From Anaerolineales bacterium (lineage in GTDB: Bacteria > Chloroflexota > Anaerolineae > Anaerolineales > Villigracilaceae), in the NCBI GenBank assembly GCA_025938055.1, contig JAICQC010000282.1:1-6059 (forward strand): 6,059 nucleotides of DNA, read 5' to 3'. The position numbers and the translations under genes were made by a program. Shown one piece after another: positions 1 through 5,642 of the stretch. Position 1 is the first letter of the stretch, and every line of letters starts with the position of its first letter. The notes beneath the pieces were generated by a model that worked only from the letters and a program-made list of their open reading frames with translations, had not been told where the DNA came from and made no database searches.

Positions 1-439
1 ATAGTTTTAGATTAGTGTTTACAGGAAATTAAAACCTTAAATCCTTAGCTTTTGGGCAATAAAGAGTTTTGTGTCCAAACAGGGCAGCAGGAGGATGAAG
101 CGGGACACTCCTGTTGCCTACTTTGATGCAAATAGCTTCGTTTGATGCTCGAAACTTTCCCTCTTAACTGTAAGCCTTCAATTCAATCTAGTTGTTATTT
201 AAATCACAAAATTGACTTTTTAGCTGAAATACTTATATTGAAATAAGAATTCAAAATAGAGATAACTTCGTGAGTAAACAACTCAATATGCAAGGTGAAG
301 TTTCCAAAACTCGTTGTCCCAAAATATAAAGTTTAAAAAAACGAAGGCAAGGCTTAATGAATATAAGGGCTCTTCTGCCCGTGCCGATCATGCCGTTAGG
401 ACGATGAAGGTTGAACGGGAAGATCAAAAGGAGAAAAAC
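1..439. other. AT-rich upstream region without a recognisable gene
   Basis: I find no supportable gene here on either strand. The first ~340 bases are clearly AT-richer than the rest of the window. The region contains a promoter-like pair at 212-239 and a stem-loop at 83-118, in which 83-93 pairs with 108-118 (11 bp, one G-T position) around a 14-base loop. The stem-loop is not followed by a T-run, so it is not a normal terminator. An alternative stem is possible between 71-76 and 103-108. A 16-codon reading frame starts inside the stem-loop at position 94, but an AGGAGG directly abuts its ATG, which is too close for normal initiation. From about 350 the composition becomes more balanced. The frame of the downstream VOC gene stays open back to 314, but the protein family begins at 440. 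Confidence 0.6.
212..239 (+). promoter_or_regulatory. Possible sigma-70-type promoter upstream of the VOC gene
   Basis: TTGACT at 212-217 and TATATT at 234-239 each match the consensus -35 and -10 hexamers at five of six positions, with a 16-base spacer. This would start a transcript near 246 and leave a leader of about 190 bases before the VOC start at 440. The surrounding DNA is AT-rich, so chance matches are likely. No other gene on the plus strand lies between the site and 440. Confidence 0.35.
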
Positions 440-811
440 ATGGATCTTGGCGCATTTTCGATTAGCCTGGCAGTAAAGGATATCCACGCTTCGAAGGCAT
501 TTTACGAGAAGTTCGGTTTCGAGGTCTTCGGTGGAGATATTTCGCAGAACTGGCTGATTTTGAAGAACGGAGAGCATATCATCGGGCTTTTCCAGGGAAT
601 GTTCGAAAGGAACAGTTTAACCTTCAATCCCGGCTGGGACTAGGATGCACAGAAACTCGATACCTTCACGGATGTTCGCGAACTACAGCGCCAACTGAAG
701 GCACAGGGCGTGGAACTCATGACTGAAGCAGATGAAAGTACAACGGGACCCGCCCACTTTGTGGTGCTGGACTCAGATGGCAACCCAATCCTCGTTGACC
801 AGCACGTTTGA
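440..811 (+). pseudogene. VOC-family (glyoxalase/bleomycin-resistance fold) protein, interrupted by an amber codon
   Basis: The reading frame encodes a 123-residue VOC-superfamily protein if one in-frame TAG at 641-643 (codon 68) is ignored. The first half begins [19 protein letters not shown] and continues with [12 protein letters not shown], the usual opening beta-alpha segment of a VOC module. The second half holds a helix (VRELQRQLKAQGVEL), then HFVVLDSDGNPILVDQ, the usual closing strands, and ends with TGA at 809-811. Both halves are in the same frame with no lost sequence, so a single base change (most simply CAG to TAG) explains the break. The start is supported by AAGGAG at 428-433, six bases before the ATG. 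VOC proteins usually bind a divalent metal and act in small-molecule modification or resistance; the substrate here cannot be told. A 67-residue product would lack half the fold. A recent nonsense mutation, a sequencing error or amber suppression are all possible. The family call is strong; the pseudogene status is less certain. Confidence 0.8.
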
Positions 812-830
812 TGTGCAAGAGATACTAAAG

Positions 831-865
831 AGACCAGGTTCATAGAGAACCTGGTCTTCTGTTTT
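831..865. terminator. Hairpin terminator between the convergent VOC and CPBP genes
   Basis: Bases 831-841 (AGACCAGGTTC) pair perfectly with 847-857 (GAACCTGGTCT), giving an 11-bp stem with a 5-base loop. TCTTCTGTTTT follows on the plus strand. It lies 20 bases after the VOC stop, as expected for an intrinsic terminator. The 3' ends of the VOC and CPBP genes face each other across it, so it may also stop minus-strand transcription. The T-run is poor in that direction. Confidence 0.7.
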
Positions 866-888
866 GGACGCGCCCCGGGGACGGCACG

Positions 889-1335
889 TTATGCCAGGGT
901 TTTATCAGCAGTGGGTTGAATACTTAACAGTTCTTTCTCTGACCGAAAACTCTTTTTCGACAAGAAAACAACAAGGATCGCAATGGCACAGTTGACGGCG
1001 ATCGTGAAATAGTAGATTCGCAAATCAGCCGCGGCAGGCGGCAGGACAGGAAGAAGATTGCTGGTTATGTTTCCTGCCGCGTGGAACAGGAGCGCGAGCA
1101 AAAGACTTCCATTTGTGTTGATGAAGATCCACGTGTAGATGGTTGAGACCGCAAGAAGGTTGATAAAGAACCAGTGAAGCGGCACAGCCGACAGAAAACT
1201 TCCTTCTGTAAGAGCATAGGGGAAATGCCAGATCGCCCATAATGCTCCAAGAATCAGGCTTGAAATCAGCGGGGAATAACGCTCCAATAATTTCGGCAGG
1301 GCAAAGCCGCGCCAGCCGATCTCCTCAGTGCATAC
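889..1335 (-). pseudogene. CPBP (CAAX/Abi) intramembrane metalloprotease, catalytic half only, 5'-truncated
   Basis: This minus-strand frame encodes the C-terminal part of a CPBP-family (PF02517-type) intramembrane protease. All three signature elements are present: EEIGWRG near 1306-1326, the histidine of WAIWHFP, and HAAGN. In the family these glutamates, histidines and the asparagine form the metal/active site in the membrane. Four hydrophobic segments are visible (SSLILGALWAIW; WFFINLLAVSTIYTWIF; SLLLALLFHAAGN; YYFTIAVNCAIAILVVFL). Full-length members usually have several more helices before the EExxxR motif. Here the sequence directly before it is charged and polar (SGENSNDKEVCT) and does not look like membrane helix. 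The frame stays open upstream to 1575, but no start with a ribosome site lies near the motif. The nearest in-frame ATG is at 1399-1401, and upstream of that the frame runs into the plus-strand gene at 1511. I infer loss of the 5' half. A very short functional form is possible but unlikely. The stop is TAA at 889-891. Confidence 0.7.
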
Positions 1336-1510
1336 TTCTTTATCATTGCTGTTTTCTCCAGATGTTTTTGTCTTGGTGGATGGTATCTGATGGGAACACA
1401 TGCACCGGAGGAAAGTTACCGTGCTTTTTATCCGTTCGGAACGATTTGGAAGACCTTTCCATGCATGATTTGATAAAATCGTTTTATTCCATCGAAGGGA
1501 GTTTAGAAGT

Positions 1511-1903
1511 ATGAACGACTCAACACACCCGAGACTCTTGCAGCTTGCACTGCGTGTGACTGGTTTGATCTTCACCTTCGCAGTCTATCCCCTAACACGG
1601 ACCTGGCCCTCCGGCTGGGCATGGCACGAGGGACAATCCGAATATCTGACGATGATCATTGGCATCTACGCTACGCTCGGAGTTTTTCTGCTGATCGCCG
1701 CTCGTGACCCGCTGGAGCATCGCAGCCTGATCTGGTTCACGGTCTGGTCGAGCCTTGTCCATGGCGGGATCATGGCGGTGCAGGCGATCCTAAACCCCGA
1801 ACACATCGGTCATCTCTACGGCGATGTGCTGGGCTTGTTCATGGTCGCGGGCGTGTTGGCTTGGTTGATGCCGAGGAAGTTAAATGAAAGGACTAATGGT
1901 TGA
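1511..1903 (+). CDS. DUF6632-like small integral membrane protein
   Basis: This encodes a 130-residue hydrophobic protein with about four membrane segments: residues ~10-28 (LALRVTGLIFTFAVYPLT), ~46-64 (LTMIIGIYATLGVFLLIAA), ~72-92 (SLIWFTVWSSLVHGGIMAVQA) and ~101-121 (HLYGDVLGLFMVAGVLAWL). The phrases GIYATLGVFLLIAARDP, the SLxxFTxWSSLVHGGIMAVQA stretch and HLYGDVLG match my recollection of the DUF6632 family, whose function is unknown. The start is supported by GGGAG at 1497-1501, nine bases upstream. The stop TGA (1901-1903) shares its A with the ATG of the DinB-like gene, so the two are probably cotranscribed and translationally coupled. Length is normal for the family and nothing is missing. 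The 170 bases upstream carry no clear promoter; an AT-rich TGATAAAAT at 1471-1479 is the best -10 candidate but has no well-spaced -35. The function cannot be inferred from the sequence. Confidence 0.8.
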   Translation: MNDSTHPRLLQLALRVTGLIFTFAVYPLTRTWPSGWAWHEGQSEYLTMIIGIYATLGVFLLIAARDPLEHRSLIWFTVWSSLVHGGIMAVQAILNPEHIGHLYGDVLGLFMVAGVLAWLMPRKLNERTNG

Positions 1904-2367
1904 TGCAAACATTTTTTGCTGAATTTCTAAACCTTATACAGCAACGCCATAAGGAGATACTTGAGGCGCTTGATGGACTTCCGCCAGTCGCCCTCGATTG
2001 GGCTCCGGGTCCCGACATAAACTCAATTAGCGTACTTGTGTTTCACCTCACTGGCGCTGAACGATACTGGATCGGGGATGTCGCAGCACAGGATCCCACC
2101 GAGCGTGACCGGGACGCGGAATTTAGAGTCCATGATGTGGAGATAGGTGTGTTGAAGAAACGCCTTGCCGACAATCTGGAGTACGCCCGCAACACGTTGG
2201 GCAGATTCACAATCCAGGATCTGGAAGGAGCGCGTGTATCTGCCAGAGATGGACGGACATTCACAGTCGCGTGGGCATTACTGCATGCACTCGAACATAC
2301 GACACTCCATCTGGGTCAGATTCAGATCACACGCCAACTTTGGGACCAATCACAGGGTAATGGCTAG
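1903..2367 (+). CDS. DinB-superfamily (four-helix metal-binding) protein
   Basis: This encodes a 154-residue DinB/DUF664-type protein. The fold is a four-helix bundle that usually binds a divalent metal through three histidines. The likely ligands are visible: H48 in the helix SISVLVFHLTGAERYW, and H132 plus H136 in the C-terminal helix HALEHTTLHLGQIQITRQL (H128 is also nearby). Characterised relatives include mycothiol- and bacillithiol-dependent transferases and maleylpyruvate isomerase. The substrate of this copy cannot be assigned, and the name does not mean DNA polymerase IV. I chose the ATG at 1903, which overlaps the upstream TGA by one base. A TTG directly before it at 1900 is an alternative that adds one residue. 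AAAGGA at 1887-1892, ten bases upstream, serves as ribosome site. It ends with TAG at 2365-2367, is full length, and probably forms a two-gene operon with the DUF6632-like membrane protein. Confidence 0.88.
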   Translation: MQTFFAEFLNLIQQRHKEILEALDGLPPVALDWAPGPDINSISVLVFHLTGAERYWIGDVAAQDPTERDRDAEFRVHDVEIGVLKKRLADNLEYARNTLGRFTIQDLEGARVSARDGRTFTVAWALLHALEHTTLHLGQIQITRQLWDQSQGNG

Positions 2368-2383
2368 GTTTTCTCATTTCGTC

Positions 2384-2480
2384 ACACTTGCACCTCCTGG
2401 CACCGTACGCCAGGACAGGTGTGCGTGCCAGTGCAGGTGTTGCGAGGTGCTCGTTGCCGCCAAGACACCACTCCTCGCAA
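2384..2480. repeat. Palindromic extragenic element between convergent genes
   Basis: The 126-base gap between the DinB-like gene and the exporter is almost entirely inverted repeat. Arm one is 2384-2392 plus 2397-2403. It pairs with 2425-2431 plus 2432-2440, giving 16 pairs with one G-T wobble, a four-base bulge (2393-2396) and a 21-base loop. A competing smaller hairpin is CCTGGC (2396-2401) with GCCAGG (2409-2414). The next palindrome starts where the first ends: TTGCGAGG (2440-2447) with CCTCGCAA (2473-2480), a perfect 8-bp stem around 25 bases. The CTCGCAATGACA edge resembles a dispersed CATTGCGAG-type extragenic repeat that I recall from many bacterial genomes; that match is from memory. 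No T-run follows either stem, so a simple intrinsic terminator is not obvious, although the position suits bidirectional termination or mRNA 3'-end protection. Confidence 0.6.
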
Positions 2481-2493
2481 TGACAGAATGTCT

Positions 2494-4542
2494 TTAAACC
2501 TTTTCCCTCTTAAACTGCGTTTCATACAACTGAGCATATAACCCATCGAGTGCGATCAACTCGTCGTGTGTGCCGCGTTCGACAATTCTGCCTCGATCCA
2601 TCACCAAAATCAGGTCCGCGGCGAGGATCGTCGATAGGCGATGCGCGATCACAATGCTCGTCCGTCCTGCCATGACGCGCTTCAACGCGTCCTGGATCAG
2701 GGCTTCCGATTCGCTGTCGAGGTGGCTGGTAGCTTCGTCGAGCACGAGGATGCGCGGGTCTTTGAGAATGACGCGCGCCAGAGCAATGCGCTGTTTCTCG
2801 CCGCCGCTCAGACGATAGCCGCGCTCGCCCACGATCGTGTCATAGCCATCGGACAGATCCACGATGAAGTTGTGCATGTTCGCCGCCCGCGCCGCAGACT
2901 CGATCTCCGCCTGAGTCGCGTCCATTTTGGCATACATCAGGTTCGTGCGGATAGTGTCGTGGAAGAGATACGTTTCCTGCGTCACCATGCCAATGGCGGA
3001 CGAAAGTGAATCGAGCGTCACATCGCGTAAGTCGTGCCCGTCAATACGAATGACTCCCTCGGTGGGGTCATACAAACGCGGGATGAGATAGGTCATCGTC
3101 GTCTTGCCCGCGCCGGAGGGACCCACCAGCGCGACCAGGCTTCCGGGGCGCGCCGTAAAGGAGACTCCCTCCAGAGCGATGTCGCGGGCTTGAGAGACAG
3201 ATTCAGTTTCGATTACGTCAGATCCGTTGTCCTGAGCGTGTTGAAGGGCGGTTGCTTCCGGACCGTCGACCGCGGACCGTGGACGGTCTTTGGTTTTTTG
3301 TCCATCGCGCTGTCCTGACTGCCCGTCAGGGCGTGTCGAAGGGTCTGTAGTCGGTTTCGACAGTGACAGCACCGCGCCCACATCCTCATGCCGTCCGTAG
3401 CGTTTGACCTCTTTCAGGAGAATGGACTCATCCACGCGATAATTGAACGTCACGTTGTCGAATTCGAGTTCGCCTCTCACATCATTTAAGACAATCGCGT
3501 TTTCCTTTTCGGCAATGTCCTGCGGCAGGTCGATGACCTCGAAGACACGCTCGAAACTGACCATCGACGTGGAGAACTCGACAGGCGCGCCCGCCAGTCC
3601 CTGCAGCGCACCATAGAGCGAGCCGAGATACGAGCCGAACGCAACGATGGTCCCGACGGTGAAGACATCGGTAATGACGAAATATCCACCAAGTCCGTAG
3701 ACCAGCGCCGTGCCAATCGCGCTGACGAGACCAAAGATGACGAAGAACGTCGAGCCGACCACCGCGCGGCGGATGCCAATATCGCGCACGTTGGCGGCGC
3801 GTTCACGAAAGCGTTTTTCCTCCTCAAGGGAACGACCGAACAACTTGACCAGCAGCGCTCCGCCGATGTTGAGGGTTTCGTTCATGTGGGCGTTCATCTG
3901 CGCGTTCATCTCCATGCCCTGGCGGGCAATATCGCGCAGCACTTTGCCAAGCCGTTGCGCAGCTAGGATGAACAACGGCAAGATCAGCACACTGACCAGG
4001 GTCAGCCGCCATTCGAGCGTGAGCATGACCGCGATCAAGGCGATCGCCTCGATGAGGTTGGTCACGATGTTGACGATAGTGTTGCTGATGGCGTTCTGGG
4101 CGCCGACCACATCATTGTTCAGACGCGACATCAACTCCCCGACTTTGGTGTTCGTAAAGAAGCGCAGGGACATGCGCTGCAGCCGCGCGAACAGTGAGGA
4201 ACGCAGGTCATAGATCACGCCCTCCCCCACCGTCGCGTTCAGCCGCCGCTGAAAGACGTTGATCACGCCGGTAAACGCAGGGATTGCCAGCAGCCCTACC
4301 GCGAGCAGGATAAGCCGTTGGGTGTCCCGTGCGGGAATGACCACGTCGATCATATTGCGGAAGATGAGCGGCGTGAGCAAGGACAAGCCCGTTGTTAGCA
4401 AAATCGTGACGAGCATGCCCGCGATATGCCACCAGTATCCGCGTGCATACGAAAGGACGCGTAAGAGTAAATCACGAGTGACCTTGGGTTTTTCGTCACC
4501 CGAACGCATATATGCAAACCAACCACCGCCACCGTGCCACAT
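2494..4542 (-). CDS. ABC exporter half-transporter (fused membrane and ATPase domains)
   Basis: This 682-residue protein is a full ABC half-exporter of the MsbA/multidrug type that would work as a homo- or heterodimer in the cytoplasmic membrane. The membrane domain (about residues 25-340) has six helices near 38-60, 76-97, 155-176, 180-197, 262-288 and 293-311. The ATPase domain shows an aromatic A-loop candidate Y368 (FDNVTFNY), Walker A GPSGAGKTT at 474-482, Q-loop Q522, signature LSGGEKQR at 578-585, Walker B ILVLDEAT at 598-605, D-loop SHLD at 606-609 (usually SALD) and switch H634 (IAHR). All catalytic residues are intact. The odd part is residues ~371-456. A-loop to Walker A normally spans under 30 residues but spans 106 here; the extra stretch is polar and partly coded by repeat DNA at 3228-3369. 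ATG at 4540-4542 is preceded by AGGAG (complement of 4552-4556) at nine bases. The TAA is at 2494-2496. No partner half-transporter is in the window, and the substrate is unknown. Confidence 0.93.
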   Translation of the reverse strand: MWHGGGGWFAYMRSGDEKPKVTRDLLLRVLSYARGYWWHIAGMLVTILLTTGLSLLTPLIFRNMIDVVIPARDTQRLILLAVGLLAIPAFTGVINVFQRRLNATVGEGVIYDLRSSLFARLQRMSLRFFTNTKVGELMSRLNNDVVGAQNAISNTIVNIVTNLIEAIALIAVMLTLEWRLTLVSVLILPLFILAAQRLGKVLRDIARQGMEMNAQMNAHMNETLNIGGALLVKLFGRSLEEEKRFRERAANVRDIGIRRAVVGSTFFVIFGLVSAIGTALVYGLGGYFVITDVFTVGTIVAFGSYLGSLYGALQGLAGAPVEFSTSMVSFERVFEVIDLPQDIAEKENAIVLNDVRGELEFDNVTFNYRVDESILLKEVKRYGRHEDVGAVLSLSKPTTDPSTRPDGQSGQRDGQKTKDRPRSAVDGPEATALQHAQDNGSDVIETESVSQARDIALEGVSFTARPGSLVALVGPSGAGKTTMTYLIPRLYDPTEGVIRIDGHDLRDVTLDSLSSAIGMVTQETYLFHDTIRTNLMYAKMDATQAEIESAARAANMHNFIVDLSDGYDTIVGERGYRLSGGEKQRIALARVILKDPRILVLDEATSHLDSESEALIQDALKRVMAGRTSIVIAHRLSTILAADLILVMDRGRIVERGTHDELIALDGLYAQLYETQFKREKV
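3228..3248 (-). repeat. Repeat copy 1 inside the exporter gene (uninterrupted)
   Basis: On the plus strand this reads TGTCCTGA (3228-3235) followed by GCGTGTTGAAGGG (3236-3248). The same 21 bases recur at 3311-3343 with one substitution, but there they are split by 12 extra bases. In the exporter frame this copy encodes about ALQHAQD. The CCTTCRACACGCTCAGGACA type of motif resembles an extragenic repeat I recall from Anaerolineae-like genomes; that recognition is from memory, whereas the duplication inside this window is seen directly. Confidence 0.7.
3257..3288 (-). repeat. Heptanucleotide tandem array inside the exporter gene
   Basis: Four consecutive 7-mers on the plus strand are TCCGGAC, CGTCGAC, CGCGGAC and CGTGGAC (3257-3284), followed by the partial unit GGTC. 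The consensus is CGNSGAC. The ends also pair: GACCGTC (3261-3267) with GACGGTC (3282-3288). Since 7 is not a multiple of 3, each unit is read in a different phase, and the array encodes the low-complexity stretch DRPRSAVDGPE (residues 419-429). This is not how an ordinary conserved protein segment looks at DNA level. It resembles short tandemly repeated repetitive sequences of intergenic DNA. Confidence 0.75.
3311..3343 (-). repeat. Repeat copy 2 inside the exporter gene, split by a 12-bp palindromic insert
   Basis: TGTCCTGA (3311-3318) and GCGTGTCGAAGGG (3331-3343) match copy 1 at 20 of 21 bases. Between them lie 12 extra bases (CTGCCCGTCAGG, 3319-3330), which create a CCTGAC/GTCAGG stem (3314-3319 with 3325-3330, five-base loop). 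The insert is a multiple of three, so the exporter frame is kept. It encodes part of DPSTRPDGQSGQ (residues 400-411). Immediately beyond, GGTTTCGACAGTGACAG (3353-3369), coding for LSLSKP, looks like a further shortened repeat fragment. Confidence 0.7.
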
Positions 4543-4564
4543 AAATTTCGTCTCCTGAAAAGAG

Positions 4565-4641
4565 TAATTAGTAAATGGTAATTAGAAATTAGAGACTGGA
4601 GAATTAGGTAATCGACCAGCCGACTAGTCGACTATAAGACA
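4565..4641. repeat. Intergenic 7-bp and 8-bp tandem repeat array
   Basis: The divergent spacer between exporter and carbonic anhydrase starts with head-to-tail heptamers TAATTAG, TAAATGG, TAATTAG, AAATTAG and AGACTGG (4565-4599). It then passes through AGAATTAGG into 8-base units AGCCGACT and AGTCGACT (4618-4633), flanked by the related GTAATCGACC and ATAAGACA. Units are degenerate but the phase is regular. Any exporter promoter on the minus strand would have to lie in or beyond this array. It shares the heptad period, but not the sequence, of the array inside the exporter gene. Confidence 0.6.
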
Positions 4642-4700
4642 AGAAGACTAATTTTGCAACTGGACGAAGGGGGAGGTCAATGAATGTTTGGTAAGGACAG

Positions 4701-4706
4701 TATAAT
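4701..4706 (+). promoter_or_regulatory. Candidate -10 element for the carbonic anhydrase gene
   Basis: TATAAT is a perfect -10 hexamer, but the expected -35 position (about 4678-4683, CAATGA) does not match the consensus and there is no TGn extension. If used, the leader would be about 150 bases before the GTG at 4866. It is the best candidate in the spacer, but weakly supported. Confidence 0.3.
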
Positions 4707-4852
4707 TGCCTCCAACTCCTAAGGAATAAGTGAAGTACGAATTTAGTATCATCTGTGAATACCGCACGATCGGCAAAAGAGAGGGAGTCCGGTATGACTT
4801 TGATCAGTAAGAACATACACAGGGCAATCTTTCTAGTTTGTCCTGGAATTCG

Positions 4853-4857
4853 AAGGA
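4853..4857 (+). promoter_or_regulatory. Ribosome binding site that fixes the carbonic anhydrase start at GTG 4866
   Basis: AAGGA lies eight bases before GTG at 4866-4868, ideal spacing. The ATGs further upstream in the same frame (4755 and 4794) would add 37 or 24 polar residues before a signal peptide that is already complete from the GTG. The GTG start is therefore preferred. Confidence 0.75.
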
Positions 4858-4865
4858 ACAAAAAC

Positions 4866-5627
4866 GTGAAAACCAGTCGTCTTACTTCATTCAGTATTTT
4901 CTTCATGATCCTGTTCTTGAGTGCATGTGGCACGAGCGCCACTCCCCCTCATTGGACGTATGAAGGCGAGGAGGGTCCACAGCACTGGGGAGAACTCGAT
5001 CCATCCTATGCCGTGTGTGGAACCGGAAAGAGCCAGTCCCCGATTGACATTGCCAACCCCTCGGAACAGGATTTGGCGAATATTTCATTCCATTATCAGC
5101 CGAGCGCATTAAATATCTTGAACAACGGTCATACGGTTCAAGTCAACTATGATGCCGGGAGTTATATCGAATTGGACAACACACGCTACGATGTACTCCA
5201 ATTCCATTACCATGTCCCAAGCGAACATAAATTGGATGGCGAGTCTTTCCCTGCAGAATTACACATTGTTCACCGGAACCCGGAGGGAAATCTCGCTGTT
5301 GTGGGTGTTTTGTTACAAGCAGGAACTGAAAATGCCGCGTACCAGCCGTTCATTAATAATCTTCCCGTCGAAGAAACAAATGTGAAGGACGCTGGCGCAA
5401 CCATTAACGCCGCGGATTTACTTCCCGCAGTACAAACAACTTCTCGTTACAGTGGTTCTCTGACCACGCCTCCCTGTACCGAAAACGTCAACTGGCTTCT
5501 TATGACAAACCCGGTCGAACTCTCTGCAGAACAACTCAGAGCGCTTGTTTCTCTCTTCGAGCACGGGAATAATCGTCCTGTTCAGCCGATCAATGATCGC
5601 GTTCTGGTGGAGGATAGTACCCCGTAA
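4866..5627 (+). CDS. Alpha-class carbonic anhydrase, exported lipoprotein
   Basis: This zinc enzyme reversibly hydrates CO2 to bicarbonate. From the GTG start it has 253 residues. The N-terminus VKTSRLTSFSIFFMILFLSAC is a lipoprotein signal with lipobox LSAC, so cleavage before C21 and lipid anchoring outside the cytoplasmic membrane are expected. The domain starts at HWTYEGEEGPQHWGEL. The zinc ligands are H114 and H116 (QFHYHVPSEH) and H133 (AELHIVH). NNGHTVQV provides the proton-shuttle histidine H89, equivalent to His64 of human CA II. T200 of SLTTPP and the glutamate of PSEH form the gatekeeping pair. C51 and C204 are placed to make the disulfide typical of bacterial extracellular alpha-CAs. 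Length fits the family and every catalytic residue is present, so it is probably active. It stands alone, divergent from the exporter, with no bicarbonate transporter or carbon-fixation gene nearby. An upstream ATG at 4755 is an unlikely alternative start. TAA lies at 5625-5627. Confidence 0.93.
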   Translation: MKTSRLTSFSIFFMILFLSACGTSATPPHWTYEGEEGPQHWGELDPSYAVCGTGKSQSPIDIANPSEQDLANISFHYQPSALNILNNGHTVQVNYDAGSYIELDNTRYDVLQFHYHVPSEHKLDGESFPAELHIVHRNPEGNLAVVGVLLQAGTENAAYQPFINNLPVEETNVKDAGATINAADLLPAVQTTSRYSGSLTTPPCTENVNWLLMTNPVELSAEQLRALVSLFEHGNNRPVQPINDRVLVEDSTP

Positions 5628-5642
5628 ATCTGTAAAGATACC

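Noticed and set aside
83..118. Stem-loop with alternative pairing, considered as a riboswitch or attenuator
   Set aside because: It lies upstream of the only promoter candidate, has no T-run and matches no RNA family I recognise.
251..577. 108-codon minus-strand frame across the VOC gene
   Set aside because: Half of it is antisense to the conserved VOC sequence; no ribosome site or family similarity.
1390..1473. 27-codon frame starting MGTHAPEESYRAFYPFG before the DUF6632-like gene
   Set aside because: No ribosome site at a good distance and no recognisable family; too short to support.
1242..1514. 90-codon plus-strand frame opposite the CPBP gene, ending in an ATGA overlap with the DUF6632-like start
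   Set aside because: Its first third is antisense to the conserved CPBP catalytic motif and its composition (Cys- and Ser-rich) is not protein-like. The overlap with 1511 looks accidental.
1900..1902. TTG start for the DinB-like protein
   Set aside because: The adjacent ATG at 1903 has equal ribosome-site spacing and the stronger start codon; the difference is one residue.
3034..3318. Open frames on the plus strand through the exporter ATPase region
   Set aside because: Antisense shadows of a GC-rich gene whose minus-strand frame carries every ABC motif.
2494..4542. Exporter insertion considered as an intein or mobile intron
   Set aside because: The extra stretch is only about 80 residues, has no splicing-junction residues or endonuclease motifs, and is built from short repeats.
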